64,000 nucleotides of DNA from Candidatus Peregrinibacteria bacterium. Its GTDB lineage: Bacteria > Patescibacteriota > Gracilibacteria > UM-FILTER-43-11. This document shows, piece by piece, positions 46,085 through 55,621 of the stretch. The position numbers were made by a program, and so were the translations under genes. The notes beneath the pieces were generated by a model. It saw only the letters and a list, made by a program, of their open reading frames with translations. It searched no databases and was not told the origin of the DNA. Location: the NCBI GenBank assembly GCA_016699515.1, contig CP064978.1, positions 372,001 through 436,000 of the forward strand, read 5' to 3'. Position 1 is the first letter of the stretch; every line of letters begins with the position of its first letter.

Positions 46085-46651
46085 TTATTCTGCATTTAAA
46101 TATTTTTTTCCGCGATACAGTGCAAAACTTTGAATAGTGCCGAAGAGTGAAACAATAAACATTACTACGAATAGTGTTTTGAATCCAAAGCTGTTGGCAA
46201 TGTATCCACCAATAATGGCGGCAATGGCGGTTGCAATATAACTTAAGGCCTCCCAAATACCCCAGTTTGAGGCTTCCTCACTCGCTTTTACGTAATGGGA
46301 GTAAATTGCATCGAACGATGGGGAAAGAATGGCGACGGAGAGACCCAATACAGCTTGGGTCAACAGTAATGTGGCTTGGTTGTGAACGAAAAAATACATT
46401 AGGCATCCTAGACTGGTTAGTGCGTATCCGGCCACAACAAATTTTTCTTTGTGTTTTGCTTTGTCTTCCCATTTGCTGAGCAAATACATGATGATTCCTG
46501 CGGTGAACATGTAGGTAGAAAAGGCCCAGCTGGCGTCTAGAATATCACCTCCAATTTCTTCGACAAAAATGGCATAAATTGGTCCGATCATCCCGAGTGC
46601 CAGGTTAACCCAGCCGTCTGAAACCAGTAATATTTTGATTCCTTTTTTCAT
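46085..46651 (-). CDS. Half-size MFS transporter
   Basis: About 188 residues from MKKGIKILLVSDG, giving six helices instead of the usual twelve. WVNLALGMIGPIYAIFVEEIGG is typical of the first MFS helix; the fifth and sixth helices (SYIATAIAAIIGGYIANSFGF) carry the end-of-half signature. The frame closes cleanly, so this may be a genuine half-transporter that dimerises, or a truncated gene. It lies close to the GNAT gene on the same strand. Confidence 0.65.
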   Translation of the reverse strand: MKKGIKILLVSDGWVNLALGMIGPIYAIFVEEIGGDILDASWAFSTYMFTAGIIMYLLSKWEDKAKHKEKFVVAGYALTSLGCLMYFFVHNQATLLLTQAVLGLSVAILSPSFDAIYSHYVKASEEASNWGIWEALSYIATAIAAIIGGYIANSFGFKTLFVVMFIVSLFGTIQSFALYRGKKYLNAE

Positions 46652-46652
46652 T

Positions 46653-47129
46653 TTAATTTTGTTTGTTAAATTTTTTAGCCTCAAATCGCATCGAAATAAT
46701 GATCAAAATATCGACCAAAGTAAACAGCAGTAGTGTGAATGAATGGGTGTGACTGAGTCGATAGAGTTGGTATCCCGTGAACGTAATTAGCACCACTTCG
46801 GCTATTTGGTAAGCGCGAGGATTATTGCTGTAGAGCCCAATCGACACGCCGACTTTTATTAATCCATGAACGGCCAAATAGGTGACAAGAAACAAATGGG
46901 TGTCGAATGAAATGTTTTCGGTTATTTTGATTAAATAGTTTCCCAATAAATCCTTGGGGTCTTCAATCAACTCTTTACGAAACAAAAATGGAACGAATTT
47001 TGTGAGCGCGTTTTTTCCGTAGAACAGCAACAAAAGACTGGTGAGCACGTCGATGACTCCATCCACTCCTTTTGCAAAAATGGTGAGTTTGAATAACTTG
47101 TGAAAAAACGGTTTAAAGCGGCTTTGCAT
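46653..47129 (-). CDS. DUF2127 membrane protein
   Basis: 158 residues with four helices (FAKGVDGVIDVLTSLLLLFYG; HLFLVTYLAVHGLIKVGVSIGLY; AEVVLITFTGYQLYRL; FTLLLFTLVDILIIISM). The motif HGLIKVG with the preceding VTYLAVHG marks DUF2127. Role unknown. It is 1 bp upstream of the MFS gene's start, forming an operon. Confidence 0.75.
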   Translation of the reverse strand: MQSRFKPFFHKLFKLTIFAKGVDGVIDVLTSLLLLFYGKNALTKFVPFLFRKELIEDPKDLLGNYLIKITENISFDTHLFLVTYLAVHGLIKVGVSIGLYSNNPRAYQIAEVVLITFTGYQLYRLSHTHSFTLLLFTLVDILIIISMRFEAKKFNKQN

Positions 47130-47139
47130 CGTAACTCGG

Positions 47140-47871
47140 TTAAGCGTTGAATAGCGCGGGGGCGATGACGTGAATAATGATGTCGGCAGAAAAGTGAGCG
47201 ACCATGGCCGCCAGTAGGCTGTCTTTCCAATATAGCCATCCGAATACGATTCCGCCGATTCCGTTTAGCACCACCGCACGAGCGATGATTATTGCGGTGA
47301 GTGGGGCTAGGGTGGCCGTTGCGGGCAAGTGGCCTAGTCCAAAAATGATCGAGGCTACCAGGATTGAAACCCACATTATTCCGGCATTTTTGCCCGCCTG
47401 TTTTTTTGTAATATAGCCGATGATCCAGGCAATCAGGCTCATAAAAAATAGTCGCAGTAAAATTTCTTCTGCAATTCCTCCGTAAAATGAGGCTAAAAAT
47501 CCTTGCCACGCCGGAATGGAGAGTTTTTCGGTTAGTCGAACGCCCAATTGCGTGAAAATGTGGTCTCCCAAAACAATCGCTAATCCCGTGGCTACGCCAA
47601 TCATGGCCACTTTTCCTCCCTTAATTTTTTGGGTGGGGATGATGGTTAGTCCCATTTTTGAAGCCATCTTTATCCCCAAATAAAGCGCGATCGCGAAGAG
47701 CAGTGCGCTTTGAATGACTGAGCCTATTATCATGACCGGCAATGAAACCGTCGCTTTCATGATCACTTCTTTTTGAAGATTGAAGGCATAGGGCAATACG
47801 GCCAGGGTTGATAGCATACAGGCGGCTAACAATGCCCAAAATAGTTTACGATGGCTGAAGGATTGAATCAT
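47140..47871 (-). CDS. CPBP-family intramembrane metalloprotease
   Basis: 243 residues with eight helices. Active motifs: GGIAEEILLRLFF (EExxxR), FGLGHLP (first His) and FSADIIIH (final His). CPBP proteins cut peptides inside the membrane, for example in bacteriocin processing or immunity. Here no clear partner is present. It is separated by 10 bp from the DUF2127 gene. Confidence 0.88.
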   Translation of the reverse strand: MIQSFSHRKLFWALLAACMLSTLAVLPYAFNLQKEVIMKATVSLPVMIIGSVIQSALLFAIALYLGIKMASKMGLTIIPTQKIKGGKVAMIGVATGLAIVLGDHIFTQLGVRLTEKLSIPAWQGFLASFYGGIAEEILLRLFFMSLIAWIIGYITKKQAGKNAGIMWVSILVASIIFGLGHLPATATLAPLTAIIIARAVVLNGIGGIVFGWLYWKDSLLAAMVAHFSADIIIHVIAPALFNA

Positions 47872-47877
47872 AATGAT

Positions 47878-48414
47878 TTAATGGTTAGATACATTTTGCG
47901 CTAAATATCGCACGGTGTTTACGTTTCTTAGGGTCATGAATTGATAAAGCTTGTGCCCGACTAATTTCGCCAACTGGCTTTTGTAGCGATTTACTTTATC
48001 AAGATTCCAGAAAATAGCACCTTTCGTGTATCGAACGTCTATAAATTCTTTTTGCAAAGGCAGCAGCTCGATTGTTTTTTTGGAGTCTATTTCGGCGAAA
48101 AGAAAGGCAATGTCTGTCCTTTGGTTTCCATCATTTTTCCATTGTTTTGGCAAAGCGTTAGCGATCTGTTTTATTTCTGTTTCACTTTTAATCAGCGTGG
48201 GAATTTCAAATGTGAATTCTGTTTTTAGGCTGGAAAAAACCTTCTTTTCAATGTTTTTTTGGGTTTCATTCGAATCAAAAATAACGTTTCCTGAATTGAT
48301 GTAGGTTGATACGTTTACAAACCCTAAAGACTCAAAAATTCGCTTTAGCGTTTTCATCTCAACTTTATGGTTCCCACCGACATTGATGCCTCTTAATAGC
48401 GCAATGTATTTCAT
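47878..48414 (-). CDS. DUF1697 protein
   Basis: 178 residues: MKYIALLRGINVGGNHKVEM is the invariant start of the family, followed by INSGNVIFDS and MTLRNVNTVRYLAQ. The family is found sporadically across bacteria; its function is unknown. It is 6 bp from the CPBP gene on the same strand. Confidence 0.9.
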   Translation of the reverse strand: MKYIALLRGINVGGNHKVEMKTLKRIFESLGFVNVSTYINSGNVIFDSNETQKNIEKKVFSSLKTEFTFEIPTLIKSETEIKQIANALPKQWKNDGNQRTDIAFLFAEIDSKKTIELLPLQKEFIDVRYTKGAIFWNLDKVNRYKSQLAKLVGHKLYQFMTLRNVNTVRYLAQNVSNH

Positions 48415-48452
48415 GTTTTAATTGTTTTATTTGATACTCACTATTTTTTTAA

Positions 48453-48815
48453 TCAATTAATGGCTGTGCCTTGGTGAAATTGTAGTTTCCAGCTGTCGTT
48501 TATTTTACGCCATAACGAGCTACGATTGGCGCGTTCTAGTTCGCCGTATTGCACTTCGCTGACGTAAGTTATTAAAAAAACCTCATCAGTGATCGGGTGA
48601 ATTTTAAATTGGGGAAGGGGAAGAGTGGCTTTAATTGGTTCCGCTTTTGCGCTTAAGGTTTCTTCGCGCGTGTAGGTTCTTCCGGAGCGACCGAATTCAA
48701 AAAAATCCGGTGCCAACAAGTCATCCATATAATTCAGATCAAACCGAGTTTCGGCTTTCCAAAGCGATTCTTCGAGTTGTTGAAGGAGTTCAAAATTTAT
48801 GTTTGTTTTGTACAT
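48453..48815 (-). CDS. DUF4440 / SnoaL-like protein
   Basis: 120 residues: LLAPDFFEFGRSGRTYTREE and SSLWRKINDSWKLQFHQGT match DUF4440 domains with an NTF2 fold. These are often enzymes or ligand binders without fixed substrate. The start overlaps the upstream membrane-protein stop by 26 bp. Confidence 0.82.
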   Translation of the reverse strand: MYKTNINFELLQQLEESLWKAETRFDLNYMDDLLAPDFFEFGRSGRTYTREETLSAKAEPIKATLPLPQFKIHPITDEVFLITYVSEVQYGELERANRSSLWRKINDSWKLQFHQGTAIN

Positions 48816-49056
48816 TTTTAGTTAACTTTAATGCCACGCTTATTATTCCATAACTTACCGCTAACCAAAATGCGAGATCCAAAAATAAATTGATCCAGAC
48901 CGGCTCAGGTTGAGGGGTTCCTGGGCTTTCAAAATAGATTTCTTGAAAAACAAGGGGCCAGCCCCATTCAAAAATCCGAAGATAACCACTGATTGTGGTG
49001 ACCATAATGAAGGTGAGTAATCCGGTTAGCATCCAGATTTGATGGAATTTTTTCAT
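48790..49056 (-). CDS. Two-helix membrane protein
   Basis: 88 residues: helices ..LTGLLTFIMVTTISGYLRIF and NLFLDLAFWLAVSYGIISVAL, with the linker WGWPLVFQEIYFESPGT between them. No family recognised. Its start overlaps the next upstream stop by 4 bp, suggesting coupling in one operon. Confidence 0.55.
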   Translation of the reverse strand: MKKFHQIWMLTGLLTFIMVTTISGYLRIFEWGWPLVFQEIYFESPGTPQPEPVWINLFLDLAFWLAVSYGIISVALKLTKNVQNKHKF

Positions 49057-50263
49057 TTCAAATTGTCTAATTGAATGTTGTCACAGTCTTTACCTGAGTG
49101 CTTTTGAAGCCCTTGGCCACCTTCGGATAATCCGGTCATAGAGTACTTGAAATAATTGCCACTTTCTTTAGGTTCGTTGTAGTTGGTACCAAAATAATAA
49201 CAGGCTTCTTTTGTCCATTCTTTCGCGTCATTCGACGCCACTACTTTCATAATGCCTTCACCGCTCCCGGCTCCATGTTGATCCACGACCGTCATAAATA
49301 AATAATGCTGGTTCGTCCATAGGGCGTAGGGATTGTTTTTGTCGGTTGGGTCTACATCGCTGATGGTGACGACTTTTTCCCAGGCGCCTTTGCTAGGATT
49401 TGCAGCAATGATTCCTGAAAAATCAGCATTAAATTCTGTGGGCAAACCTTCTATTTGCACATTCATGGAAGGTCGGCGTACCAGGGCCATGTAAATATCG
49501 CCCAGTTTGGAATAACCATCCACTTGCGCTTCATGAATATCGGACGGTAGTGAAAAATTCGGATTTTCTGTTGGAATCAAGCCATTTCCGATGGCGAGTA
49601 AGCCTTCTATTTGAGTCATAATTCCATGATCGGCTGCCTCCTCGTCCGTTATGAATCCCATCTCTTTTTGGCACGCAACCTGTTCCTCTTTCCCTTTTTG
49701 TACCTGATACTCAGGAATGGTGTAGGGATTTAGTGTTCCTGGATTTTCTACATCCAAGTAGCCAAAGTCGTTCCAATCGGCCCAAATGGAAAAGCACGGT
49801 CCGGGCGAATTATCGGTTCCATCGTACATCAATATCAACTTAGAACCCTCGATGCCCATGGTTCTTAATAGCCGATTTTCGTGCTCTTCGTACAGCTTTG
49901 ATAGTTCGCCTGTTTGAACGTTGTACGCGTAAATTTTATTCGTAATTTTCAGATTGGGCCATTCTCCTTTGGCTTCGCCGCTGGTGGAAACGAAAACAAC
50001 ATTGTTGTCGGTGGGGGATTTGGGAGTGTAAAAACTTTCGACCATTTCGTTGGTTTTTGCTGCCACCTCTGATTTAAATGATTGCCAATCGGCGCTTTCG
50101 TAGCCGCGGCCTTGTTCTATTTTTTGGCTTTCTACAGGATTATTTTCTTTCATCGTTTCTAGATCATACACGTGGCTGGGCTTATTGCTGAGCCAGTACA
50201 CACTACCCCCTACAATGGCGGCTGTGACTAAAATGGTCAGGCCATACGAGCCTATTTTTTCAT
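49053..50263 (-). CDS. Exported beta-rich protein, membrane anchored (frameshifted at start)
   Basis: About 403 residues. The proper start is the ATG at 50261-50263 (MKKIGSYGLTILVTAAIVGG), and one A must be added in the run at 50254-50260. The anchor helix is followed by a large soluble domain with repeated beta-like motifs (KIYAYNVQTGELSKLYEE; KLGDIYMALVRRPS; HYLFMTVVDQHGAGSG). This suggests a propeller-like fold. Four Cys near CFSIW, VACQKEMG, EACYYF and DCDN may pair. No family recognised. Confidence 0.6.
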
Positions 50264-50290
50264 AGTGAATGAGTTATTGAATGATTGTTT

Positions 50291-50524
50291 TTAGATCCGT
50301 TCAAAATGTTCCAAAAAATCACTTTCTTCTCGCACCCATTGGGTGCCAACGGGATAATGCCCGGCCACCAACTGAGTGTACAAAACAAATTGCCTCAGTT
50401 CAGCGCCCGATTCATAGCCGGTTGCGTTTAAAAGCACCGAATCAACGCGATACTTAATTCCTTCGGTGTGGCGATATTCTGCCCCCACGATTACTTGGGG
50501 TGCTGAAATTGAATTATTTTCCAT
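50291..50524 (-). CDS. DUF1653 protein
   Basis: 77 residues from MENNSISAPQ. YRHTEGIKYRVDSVLL matches the DUF1653 start (YRHxKG-x-YxV), with VLYTQLVAGHYPVGTQWVRE and FLEHFERI as the rest. Small domain of unknown function; the family is often a stand-alone of about 70 residues. The ORF extends further upstream but that part overlaps the lipoprotein gene and is not family-like. Confidence 0.78.
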   Translation of the reverse strand: MENNSISAPQVIVGAEYRHTEGIKYRVDSVLLNATGYESGAELRQFVLYTQLVAGHYPVGTQWVREESDFLEHFERI

Positions 50525-50526
50525 TT

Positions 50527-51126
50527 TTAAAATTTTAATGAATTGACGATGGGCTTCAGTGAGCTTTGAATTGCTTCGTACTCGGTTCCCATGCGCGAAA
50601 TTTCCACAAAGTGGTTTTGCCCTGCATCGTCGGTGTAACGGGTGACATAAAGCACTAGCTTTGCTTCGTATGCCGGGCTTTGACCAAGCCATTGAACCAA
50701 ATGAAGGCCCGATGCAGCGGTGTATGCTTCTTTTTGTCCTTTTTGACCCCAAGCATTTTCAAGTTTCGTTAAATAATCCTCCGGCGTTTCGGGAGGTGTT
50801 TCAAAAATAATATCCTGAATTTGTACATCGACGGTTCGGCCGTAAGGGCCAAGGTTGTGTGGCTGATCGAAATTGATTTCGGTTGATCTATATCCCAGAA
50901 TATTGGTTTCAAAACTATTGGCCACGGCTTCTTTATAGGGTTCAATCAGATCGATATCGCTCATTGAAAGCACTTGCCAGTTTGCGGAGCGTTCAAAGGT
51001 GGGCATTTTTACCGGTATCGAATTCAGAGATTCACTTTCAAGTTCATTCACTTTTCCATTTTGCGTGCAGCCGGTTGTCAACGACAGTGCCAGGCCGAAG
51101 AGCAAAATCAGCATTATTTTTTTCAT
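50527..51126 (-). CDS. Lipoprotein
   Basis: 199 residues: signal LILLFGLALSLTTGC with a lipobox, then a soluble domain with PYGRTVDVQIQDIIFE and GLHLVQWLGQSPAYEAKLV. No family recognised; likely anchored on the outer face of the membrane. Two bp separate it from the DUF1653 start, forming one unit. Confidence 0.6.
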   Translation of the reverse strand: MKKIMLILLFGLALSLTTGCTQNGKVNELESESLNSIPVKMPTFERSANWQVLSMSDIDLIEPYKEAVANSFETNILGYRSTEINFDQPHNLGPYGRTVDVQIQDIIFETPPETPEDYLTKLENAWGQKGQKEAYTAASGLHLVQWLGQSPAYEAKLVLYVTRYTDDAGQNHFVEISRMGTEYEAIQSSLKPIVNSLKF

Positions 51127-51131
51127 AGGTG

Positions 51132-52088
51132 CTATTTACTGGTAATTAAAAAAACAATATATCCAATATAAATCAACACCATCAATAGCCCCTGCCATCG
51201 TTCTACACTGTGTTTTTTCCCTATAAACATTGCAAGAAATAATATTAAACTTGCAAAGATGGTCATTAGTATGTCTATTCTGGAATTTTCATTAAACGGT
51301 AGGGGTCGAATGATTGAGCTAACTCCCAATATCCAAAAAATATTAAATATATTTGAGCCTACCACATTTCCAATGGCAATATCGGTTTGTTTTTTGTAAG
51401 CGGCAATTGCAGAGGTGGCTAGTTCTGGCAATGAGGTTCCTACGGCGACCACGGTTAGCCCAATGAGTGATTGACTTACGTTGAAGAGCTCAGCAATTTT
51501 GACTGCACCATCTACAATCCACTTCCCGCCCAGGGCTAACCCTATCAAGCCGCACACGATGTATATAGATGATTTTAAATGACTGAATTGCTCAATCTCC
51601 ATTTCAGCCGATTCTTCGCTCATTTTTGCAATTCCAAAGGTGTAATAAAGAAAAATAACAAAGAATGCGCTCAGAACAATTCCGTCGGTTCTGGTTAAAC
51701 CTGAATATTCACTTCCATCGATTAGTGCATCATTTGCGATCACCCCTAGTACAATCGCTGCCAGCAAGCTTAGCGGTATTTCTTTCCAAACAGTATTTCT
51801 TTTGGTTGCCAAGGGGTAGATCATCGATGCAATACCTAAAATCAATAGAATATTGGCGATATTACTTCCCAAAATATTACCAATTGCAATATCGGTGTTT
51901 CCACTGGCGCTTGCAAAAATATTGACGATAAGTTCGGGGGCGGATGTGCCGAAAGCGACAATGGTTAAGCCAATAACAATGGCAGAAATTTCAAGTTTTT
52001 TTGCGATTGATGACGCTCCGTCTACCAGAAAATCTGCCCCTTTAATCAAAAGCCCAAAACCGATGATAAAAAGAATATATGTTAGCAT
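51132..52088 (-). CDS. Calcium/sodium antiporter (CaCA family, YrbG-like)
   Basis: 318 residues, ten helices in two inverted repeats. Alpha-1 motif: GLTIVAFGTSAPELIVNIFAS with GNILGSNIANILLILG. Alpha-2: GLTVVAVGTSLPELATSAIAA with GNVVGSNIFNIFWILG. Both carry the acidic Glu and Asn/Ser residues of the ion site. It exchanges Na+ or H+ for Ca2+. Intact frame. Confidence 0.93.
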   Translation of the reverse strand: MLTYILFIIGFGLLIKGADFLVDGASSIAKKLEISAIVIGLTIVAFGTSAPELIVNIFASASGNTDIAIGNILGSNIANILLILGIASMIYPLATKRNTVWKEIPLSLLAAIVLGVIANDALIDGSEYSGLTRTDGIVLSAFFVIFLYYTFGIAKMSEESAEMEIEQFSHLKSSIYIVCGLIGLALGGKWIVDGAVKIAELFNVSQSLIGLTVVAVGTSLPELATSAIAAYKKQTDIAIGNVVGSNIFNIFWILGVSSIIRPLPFNENSRIDILMTIFASLILFLAMFIGKKHSVERWQGLLMVLIYIGYIVFLITSK

Positions 52089-52182
52089 GTTGGTGGGTTA
52101 AATTTTCTATATCGATCTGTTTAGTCGAATTGCTCTCATTATCTCATTAACTCGCTTTTTTCAATAATGATTTAGTAAAGAT

Positions 52183-52815
52183 TTATTTAAATTCAATCGT
52201 TTTTATAATGCTGTCCAACATTGCCTCTTGCTGCTTTGGGCTTTCTTGATCGTTTGCAGCGATGGAAAATTGATAAATATAGGTTTGTGGATACAAATTC
52301 TGATCCTGCGGATACTTGGCAGCGTCGTATTCATATTTAATGTGGGGCACCGAATAGTGATATTCATTAATATATCCATTTGGATCATTCACTCCTCGGC
52401 CTTTGTATTGGACTGTAAATTTTAAGGCAGTTTTTCCGCCTATTTCAACGGTTTTCGATTCGGTAATCGTCCCACACCCCTCAGTCTGATTACATAAATT
52501 CGTGAGGATTGCTTTTTCGTCCTTCAAAATAGCTTCGCTGCTTGGATTTTCTTTCGAAGCCATTAAGCCAAGTTTTATCGACGGAAAATTATTGGTTATT
52601 TTTGGCATAATAAAGCCGTATTCCGCACCCGGCTCTATTTGGTAATCCCCGGGGAGTGTTAGGGTGTATGCCTCATCATCAAAAACAAAATTAGCATTGG
52701 TTATGCTGCTGTTTTCCAATACTTGTGCATTCTGATTTTCTTCAATCGGTTGACTGGCGCACGCTGTCAAAAATAGTGCCCCCAACAATAAATTTACAGT
52801 GATGATTTTTTTCAT
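52183..52815 (-). CDS. Lipoprotein
   Basis: 210 residues: signal LLLGALFLTACAS with a lipobox, then a soluble domain including YTLTLPGDYQIEPGAEYGF and a PsbP-like fold (VEIGGKTALKFTVQYKG; QFSIAANDQESPKQQEAMLD). The end is similar in style to the PsbP-like part of the 18332-19471 protein. Function unknown. Confidence 0.6.
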   Translation of the reverse strand: MKKIITVNLLLGALFLTACASQPIEENQNAQVLENSSITNANFVFDDEAYTLTLPGDYQIEPGAEYGFIMPKITNNFPSIKLGLMASKENPSSEAILKDEKAILTNLCNQTEGCGTITESKTVEIGGKTALKFTVQYKGRGVNDPNGYINEYHYSVPHIKYEYDAAKYPQDQNLYPQTYIYQFSIAANDQESPKQQEAMLDSIIKTIEFK

Positions 52816-52854
52816 ACGTTTGGGTGAATATTTAAGAGATTTATAATCCTTTAC

Positions 52855-53604
52855 TTACTTAAAAAATTCAAAAATTAATTTCCCAATTGTTGTCAGAAGA
52901 ATTACAAGAAATAAAATTCTGATATATTCGTTGCCTTTTTTCACTCCAATACCCACACCAATCCATCCGCCAATTGCAAGACCAAGACCAAGGGCGATTG
53001 CATATGGATAATTAATCGCATCATGATACGCAAATACTGCCGTTGCTGTTAGTGACATAACAAGTCCGACAACTCGGCTGACTGCTGCACTTTTTATAAA
53101 ATTAAGCCCTATTAAAAGAAAAATGAATGTGATAAAAGTGCCGAAACCTATACCAAAAAAGCCACCGTATATTCCAAGTAAAAGTGATCCAAATAAAGCG
53201 GCAATCCAATGTTTACGAGAAATGTTTTTCTCTTGGAGACCTAATTTGTTTTTGAATATTAAAACAAGAAAGACGGAAAGAAGCGCGATTGCGATAATGA
53301 GATTGAGGTACTTCTCATCAATATTAAATACAATATTAGATCCTATAAATGAGCCAAATGCCGCAACTAAGCCAAAAACCAAACCCAGTTTAAAATTAAG
53401 TTTTTTTTCTTTGTAGAATCTTGCAGTGCTTGATAGCTCTAATAATGTAGCTCCAAAACGATTTGTGGCAATTGCAGAGTGGATTGGCAGCCCTGTTAAT
53501 AACACTAAAGGAAAGCTTACCAATCCGCCACTACCCACCGTTGAGCCATATAGGCCCGATAGAATTCCTCCAACGAAAAGTATAACTGTGTGCAATGGCT
53601 CCAT
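52855..53604 (-). CDS. TSUP/TauE-SafE family anion transporter
   Basis: 249 residues with eight helices: GGILSGLYGSTVGSGGLVSFP and LLLGIYGGFFGIGFGTFITF are the two Gly-rich repeat motifs of the family. Such proteins export sulfite or other anions. A decayed attC-like sequence lies 28 bp upstream of its start, so it may be an old cassette gene. Confidence 0.85.
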   Translation of the reverse strand: MEPLHTVILFVGGILSGLYGSTVGSGGLVSFPLVLLTGLPIHSAIATNRFGATLLELSSTARFYKEKKLNFKLGLVFGLVAAFGSFIGSNIVFNIDEKYLNLIIAIALLSVFLVLIFKNKLGLQEKNISRKHWIAALFGSLLLGIYGGFFGIGFGTFITFIFLLIGLNFIKSAAVSRVVGLVMSLTATAVFAYHDAINYPYAIALGLGLAIGGWIGVGIGVKKGNEYIRILFLVILLTTIGKLIFEFFK

Positions 53605-53631
53605 TTTGGTTTAGATCATTTTGGTAAATAA

Positions 53632-53698
53632 AAGTCTAGTGCCTATGAATGCAACATGCTGCTTAGTGATGAGGAAAGACTCCAGGGCTAATTTTCTA
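53632..53698. repeat. Degenerate attC-like remnant
   Basis: Starts AAGTCTAGTGCC and shares about two-thirds identity over 40 bp with 58383-58420. Both lie 20-30 bp upstream of the start codons of minus-strand genes. The same position in the array to the right is occupied by attC sites beginning TAACGTCTAGG. No palindromic partner is left. Confidence 0.35.
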
Positions 53699-53725
53699 TT
53701 AAAATCAGCCCAATTAAGTATAGTC

Positions 53726-54025
53726 TTATTGAGCCAGCGGCTGGCCTGCCTTTATTTCTTCCCCAAGTTTTCCACCTGGCAATCCAAAGGGGTCTACACA
53801 GTTCCCAGTTTCTTTTTGATATGTGTATGTAGGTGAACCGTCGGTCTCTGTGCCGCTTGGACATTCGCATGTTGAATCAGCCCATGTGCCTCCGGAATCT
53901 TTGCAGGCCGTTTCCATTGGATTGCTCATCGCTTCTTGTGCGTCTGTTTTTTCAGTTTGAGGAGCGGTGCATCCTGCAAAAAGCAAGACTCCGATTGTCG
54001 CGGTTGAGAATAGTAGTTTTTTCAT
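53726..54025 (-). CDS. Small lipoprotein with Cys/PGG module
   Basis: 99 residues: signal ATIGVLLFAGCTA, a short linker, then a module (CKDSGGTWADSTCECPSG ... TGNCVDPFGLPGGKLGE). The same pattern occurs in the membrane protein at 18332-19471. Four Cys may make two disulfides. Function unknown; it is probably an external lipid-anchored peptide. Confidence 0.65.
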   Translation of the reverse strand: MKKLLFSTATIGVLLFAGCTAPQTEKTDAQEAMSNPMETACKDSGGTWADSTCECPSGTETDGSPTYTYQKETGNCVDPFGLPGGKLGEEIKAGQPLAQ

Positions 54026-54299
54026 TTTTCGTGGATTATTTATTATTGGTGATAGTATATGGATTTTTTTATTTTCTGCAATGCATAAGTATATGTAATT
54101 CTGCTATTCGAGGATTTTGAAAATCCATCATTCATTTTTTTTCATAGGTGTTCATAAAGCGATAATAATTACATTTTTGGTTTAGTGTTTAACCTTTTCA
54201 AGTTTTACTCCCTTTTTATAGGTTACTTGAAATCGCTTATGAATGCATCGAAATAAAGAGGTTTGTTGCGCTTTTTGTTTTTTAAGATACGATGATTCT
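54026..54299. other. AT-rich divergent intergenic region
   Basis: Between the Cys-module lipoprotein (leftwards) and the P-loop protein (rightwards). It contains a small palindrome (GATTTTGAAAATC near 54112-54124) and no credible gene; I see no clear promoter or attC-like site. Confidence 0.5.
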
Positions 54300-54776
54300 A
54301 TGATTCATTATGTTTTGGGAAAAGGAGGGGGTGGGAAAACGATTTATTGCATGGGTAGATTTAAAACTCTAGAAAGTGCAGTATTTTTTGCCTCTTTAAG
54401 AGATCAATCTGATCAACGAGAGGTAAAAGGTTTTAAGGTGGTATCGCTTGGAGATTCAATTGCAGAAAAGTGTGTTGTTGATATTGCTGCTGCCTATAGG
54501 GAAAATCTTGATGAAAGAAAAGGCTTTGAACAAATGATGGAACATGCCCTTAAAGAAGCATTAAATTCACAAAAAACCACAATATTTTTAGATGAATTTC
54601 AACTTTACTGCAGCGATGGCATCAGGGACCTGATTTGTAATTCAGAACAAGATTTTTATATTATTCACCAATTTCCAGAACAACTGGATCGAGAGCATTT
54701 TTCGGCAATTTGGGAAAAGAGCAGCAAAAAATATCTTCTTGATCCATATCAGCCAAGTGGGTTTTATAAACTCTAA
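54300..54776 (+). CDS. Orphan P-loop NTPase
   Basis: 158 residues from MIHYVLGKGGGGKT. Walker A is GKGGGGKT near the N-terminus, Walker B is TTIFLDEFQLY at about residues 109-119. The middle is helical and the C-terminus short. The Walker A pattern recalls ATPases of the Zot or ArsA kinds, but no more. It is the only plus-strand gene in this stretch. Possibly mobile-element derived. Confidence 0.55.
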   Translation: MIHYVLGKGGGGKTIYCMGRFKTLESAVFFASLRDQSDQREVKGFKVVSLGDSIAEKCVVDIAAAYRENLDERKGFEQMMEHALKEALNSQKTTIFLDEFQLYCSDGIRDLICNSEQDFYIIHQFPEQLDREHFSAIWEKSSKKYLLDPYQPSGFYKL

Positions 54777-54813
54777 TCACAATTTCTAAAGTGCCTGGTG
54801 TGCACAAGTAGCT

Positions 54814-55545
54814 TTACTGCACACCCCACATCATTTTTACCGCAGCGGCTGGCTTAAGATTGCGACAGGTGTAGAGTTGGGCGGTTCGATCTACATCACT
54901 TGTGGGTTCTACTAATTGATATGCCATTCCCGTTCGTGCAAATTTACTTGCATCAATAACCGGTACACTGACTCCAATTTTGGAACCTTCGGTAACGATG
55001 ATGGTGTCCAACGCATCGGGCTCTGGAATGGGCTTGTGAGAAGGTTCTTCTCCATGGGCGAAAACGCGTGCGTGAATTCTGCCTTCGCCGGTGACCTGTT
55101 CGGCATTACCCGGATCGATCCCAAAAAGAGCCAGTATTTGTTGGCGTGAGCGCATGGGCGGTAAAACGTTGCCCAAGGTGGGCGCTTTTAAATCGTCGTC
55201 TGGTAATACCGCGCTGCCTTCGTCATCCACTAGCCGAATAGTCACACTGACCACACCTATTCCAAATCTTTCAAGATAGTCATTTAGGTTTAGGCGAACC
55301 CCAACTACGGTTTGCATTTGCTCGCTCGTGTACGATTGTAATTGCCTTTCTAGCCCCCATAACTCTGGACGATTTCCATCTGCGGTGGGTGCATGGCTGT
55401 GATCGACAAAGGTAATCCCTGAGGCTAATAAGTCACGATGTTTTTCGTCCGCGTGGGCAAATAGCTCATCCGCTGCTTGTGCGATGGTATAAGAAAGGGG
55501 TTGATCGGATTTTAATGGAAGATAAATTTCACCGGGTGTGTTCAT
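54814..55545 (-). CDS. Hypothetical protein
   Basis: 243 residues, soluble. QAADELFAHADEKHRDLLASG and LNLNDYLERFGIGVVSVTIRL are notable segments; the end has TAQLYTCRNLKPAAAVKMMWG. Base composition is a little more GC-rich than the neighbours. No family recognised. Confidence 0.55.
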   Translation of the reverse strand: MNTPGEIYLPLKSDQPLSYTIAQAADELFAHADEKHRDLLASGITFVDHSHAPTADGNRPELWGLERQLQSYTSEQMQTVVGVRLNLNDYLERFGIGVVSVTIRLVDDEGSAVLPDDDLKAPTLGNVLPPMRSRQQILALFGIDPGNAEQVTGEGRIHARVFAHGEEPSHKPIPEPDALDTIIVTEGSKIGVSVPVIDASKFARTGMAYQLVEPTSDVDRTAQLYTCRNLKPAAAVKMMWGVQ

Positions 55546-55621
55546 GGGTGCAAAGGTTTAAAAAGGCCTTATTCTAAACAAATCTGCCGGGTGGAGTCAA
55601 GGGGTGTAGTTATTTTATTTG

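Noticed and set aside
52815..52830. TTTGGGTGAA near the lipoprotein start, as in attC blocks
   Set aside because: Only 40 bp lie between the genes and no palindromic arms are present, so it is probably chance.
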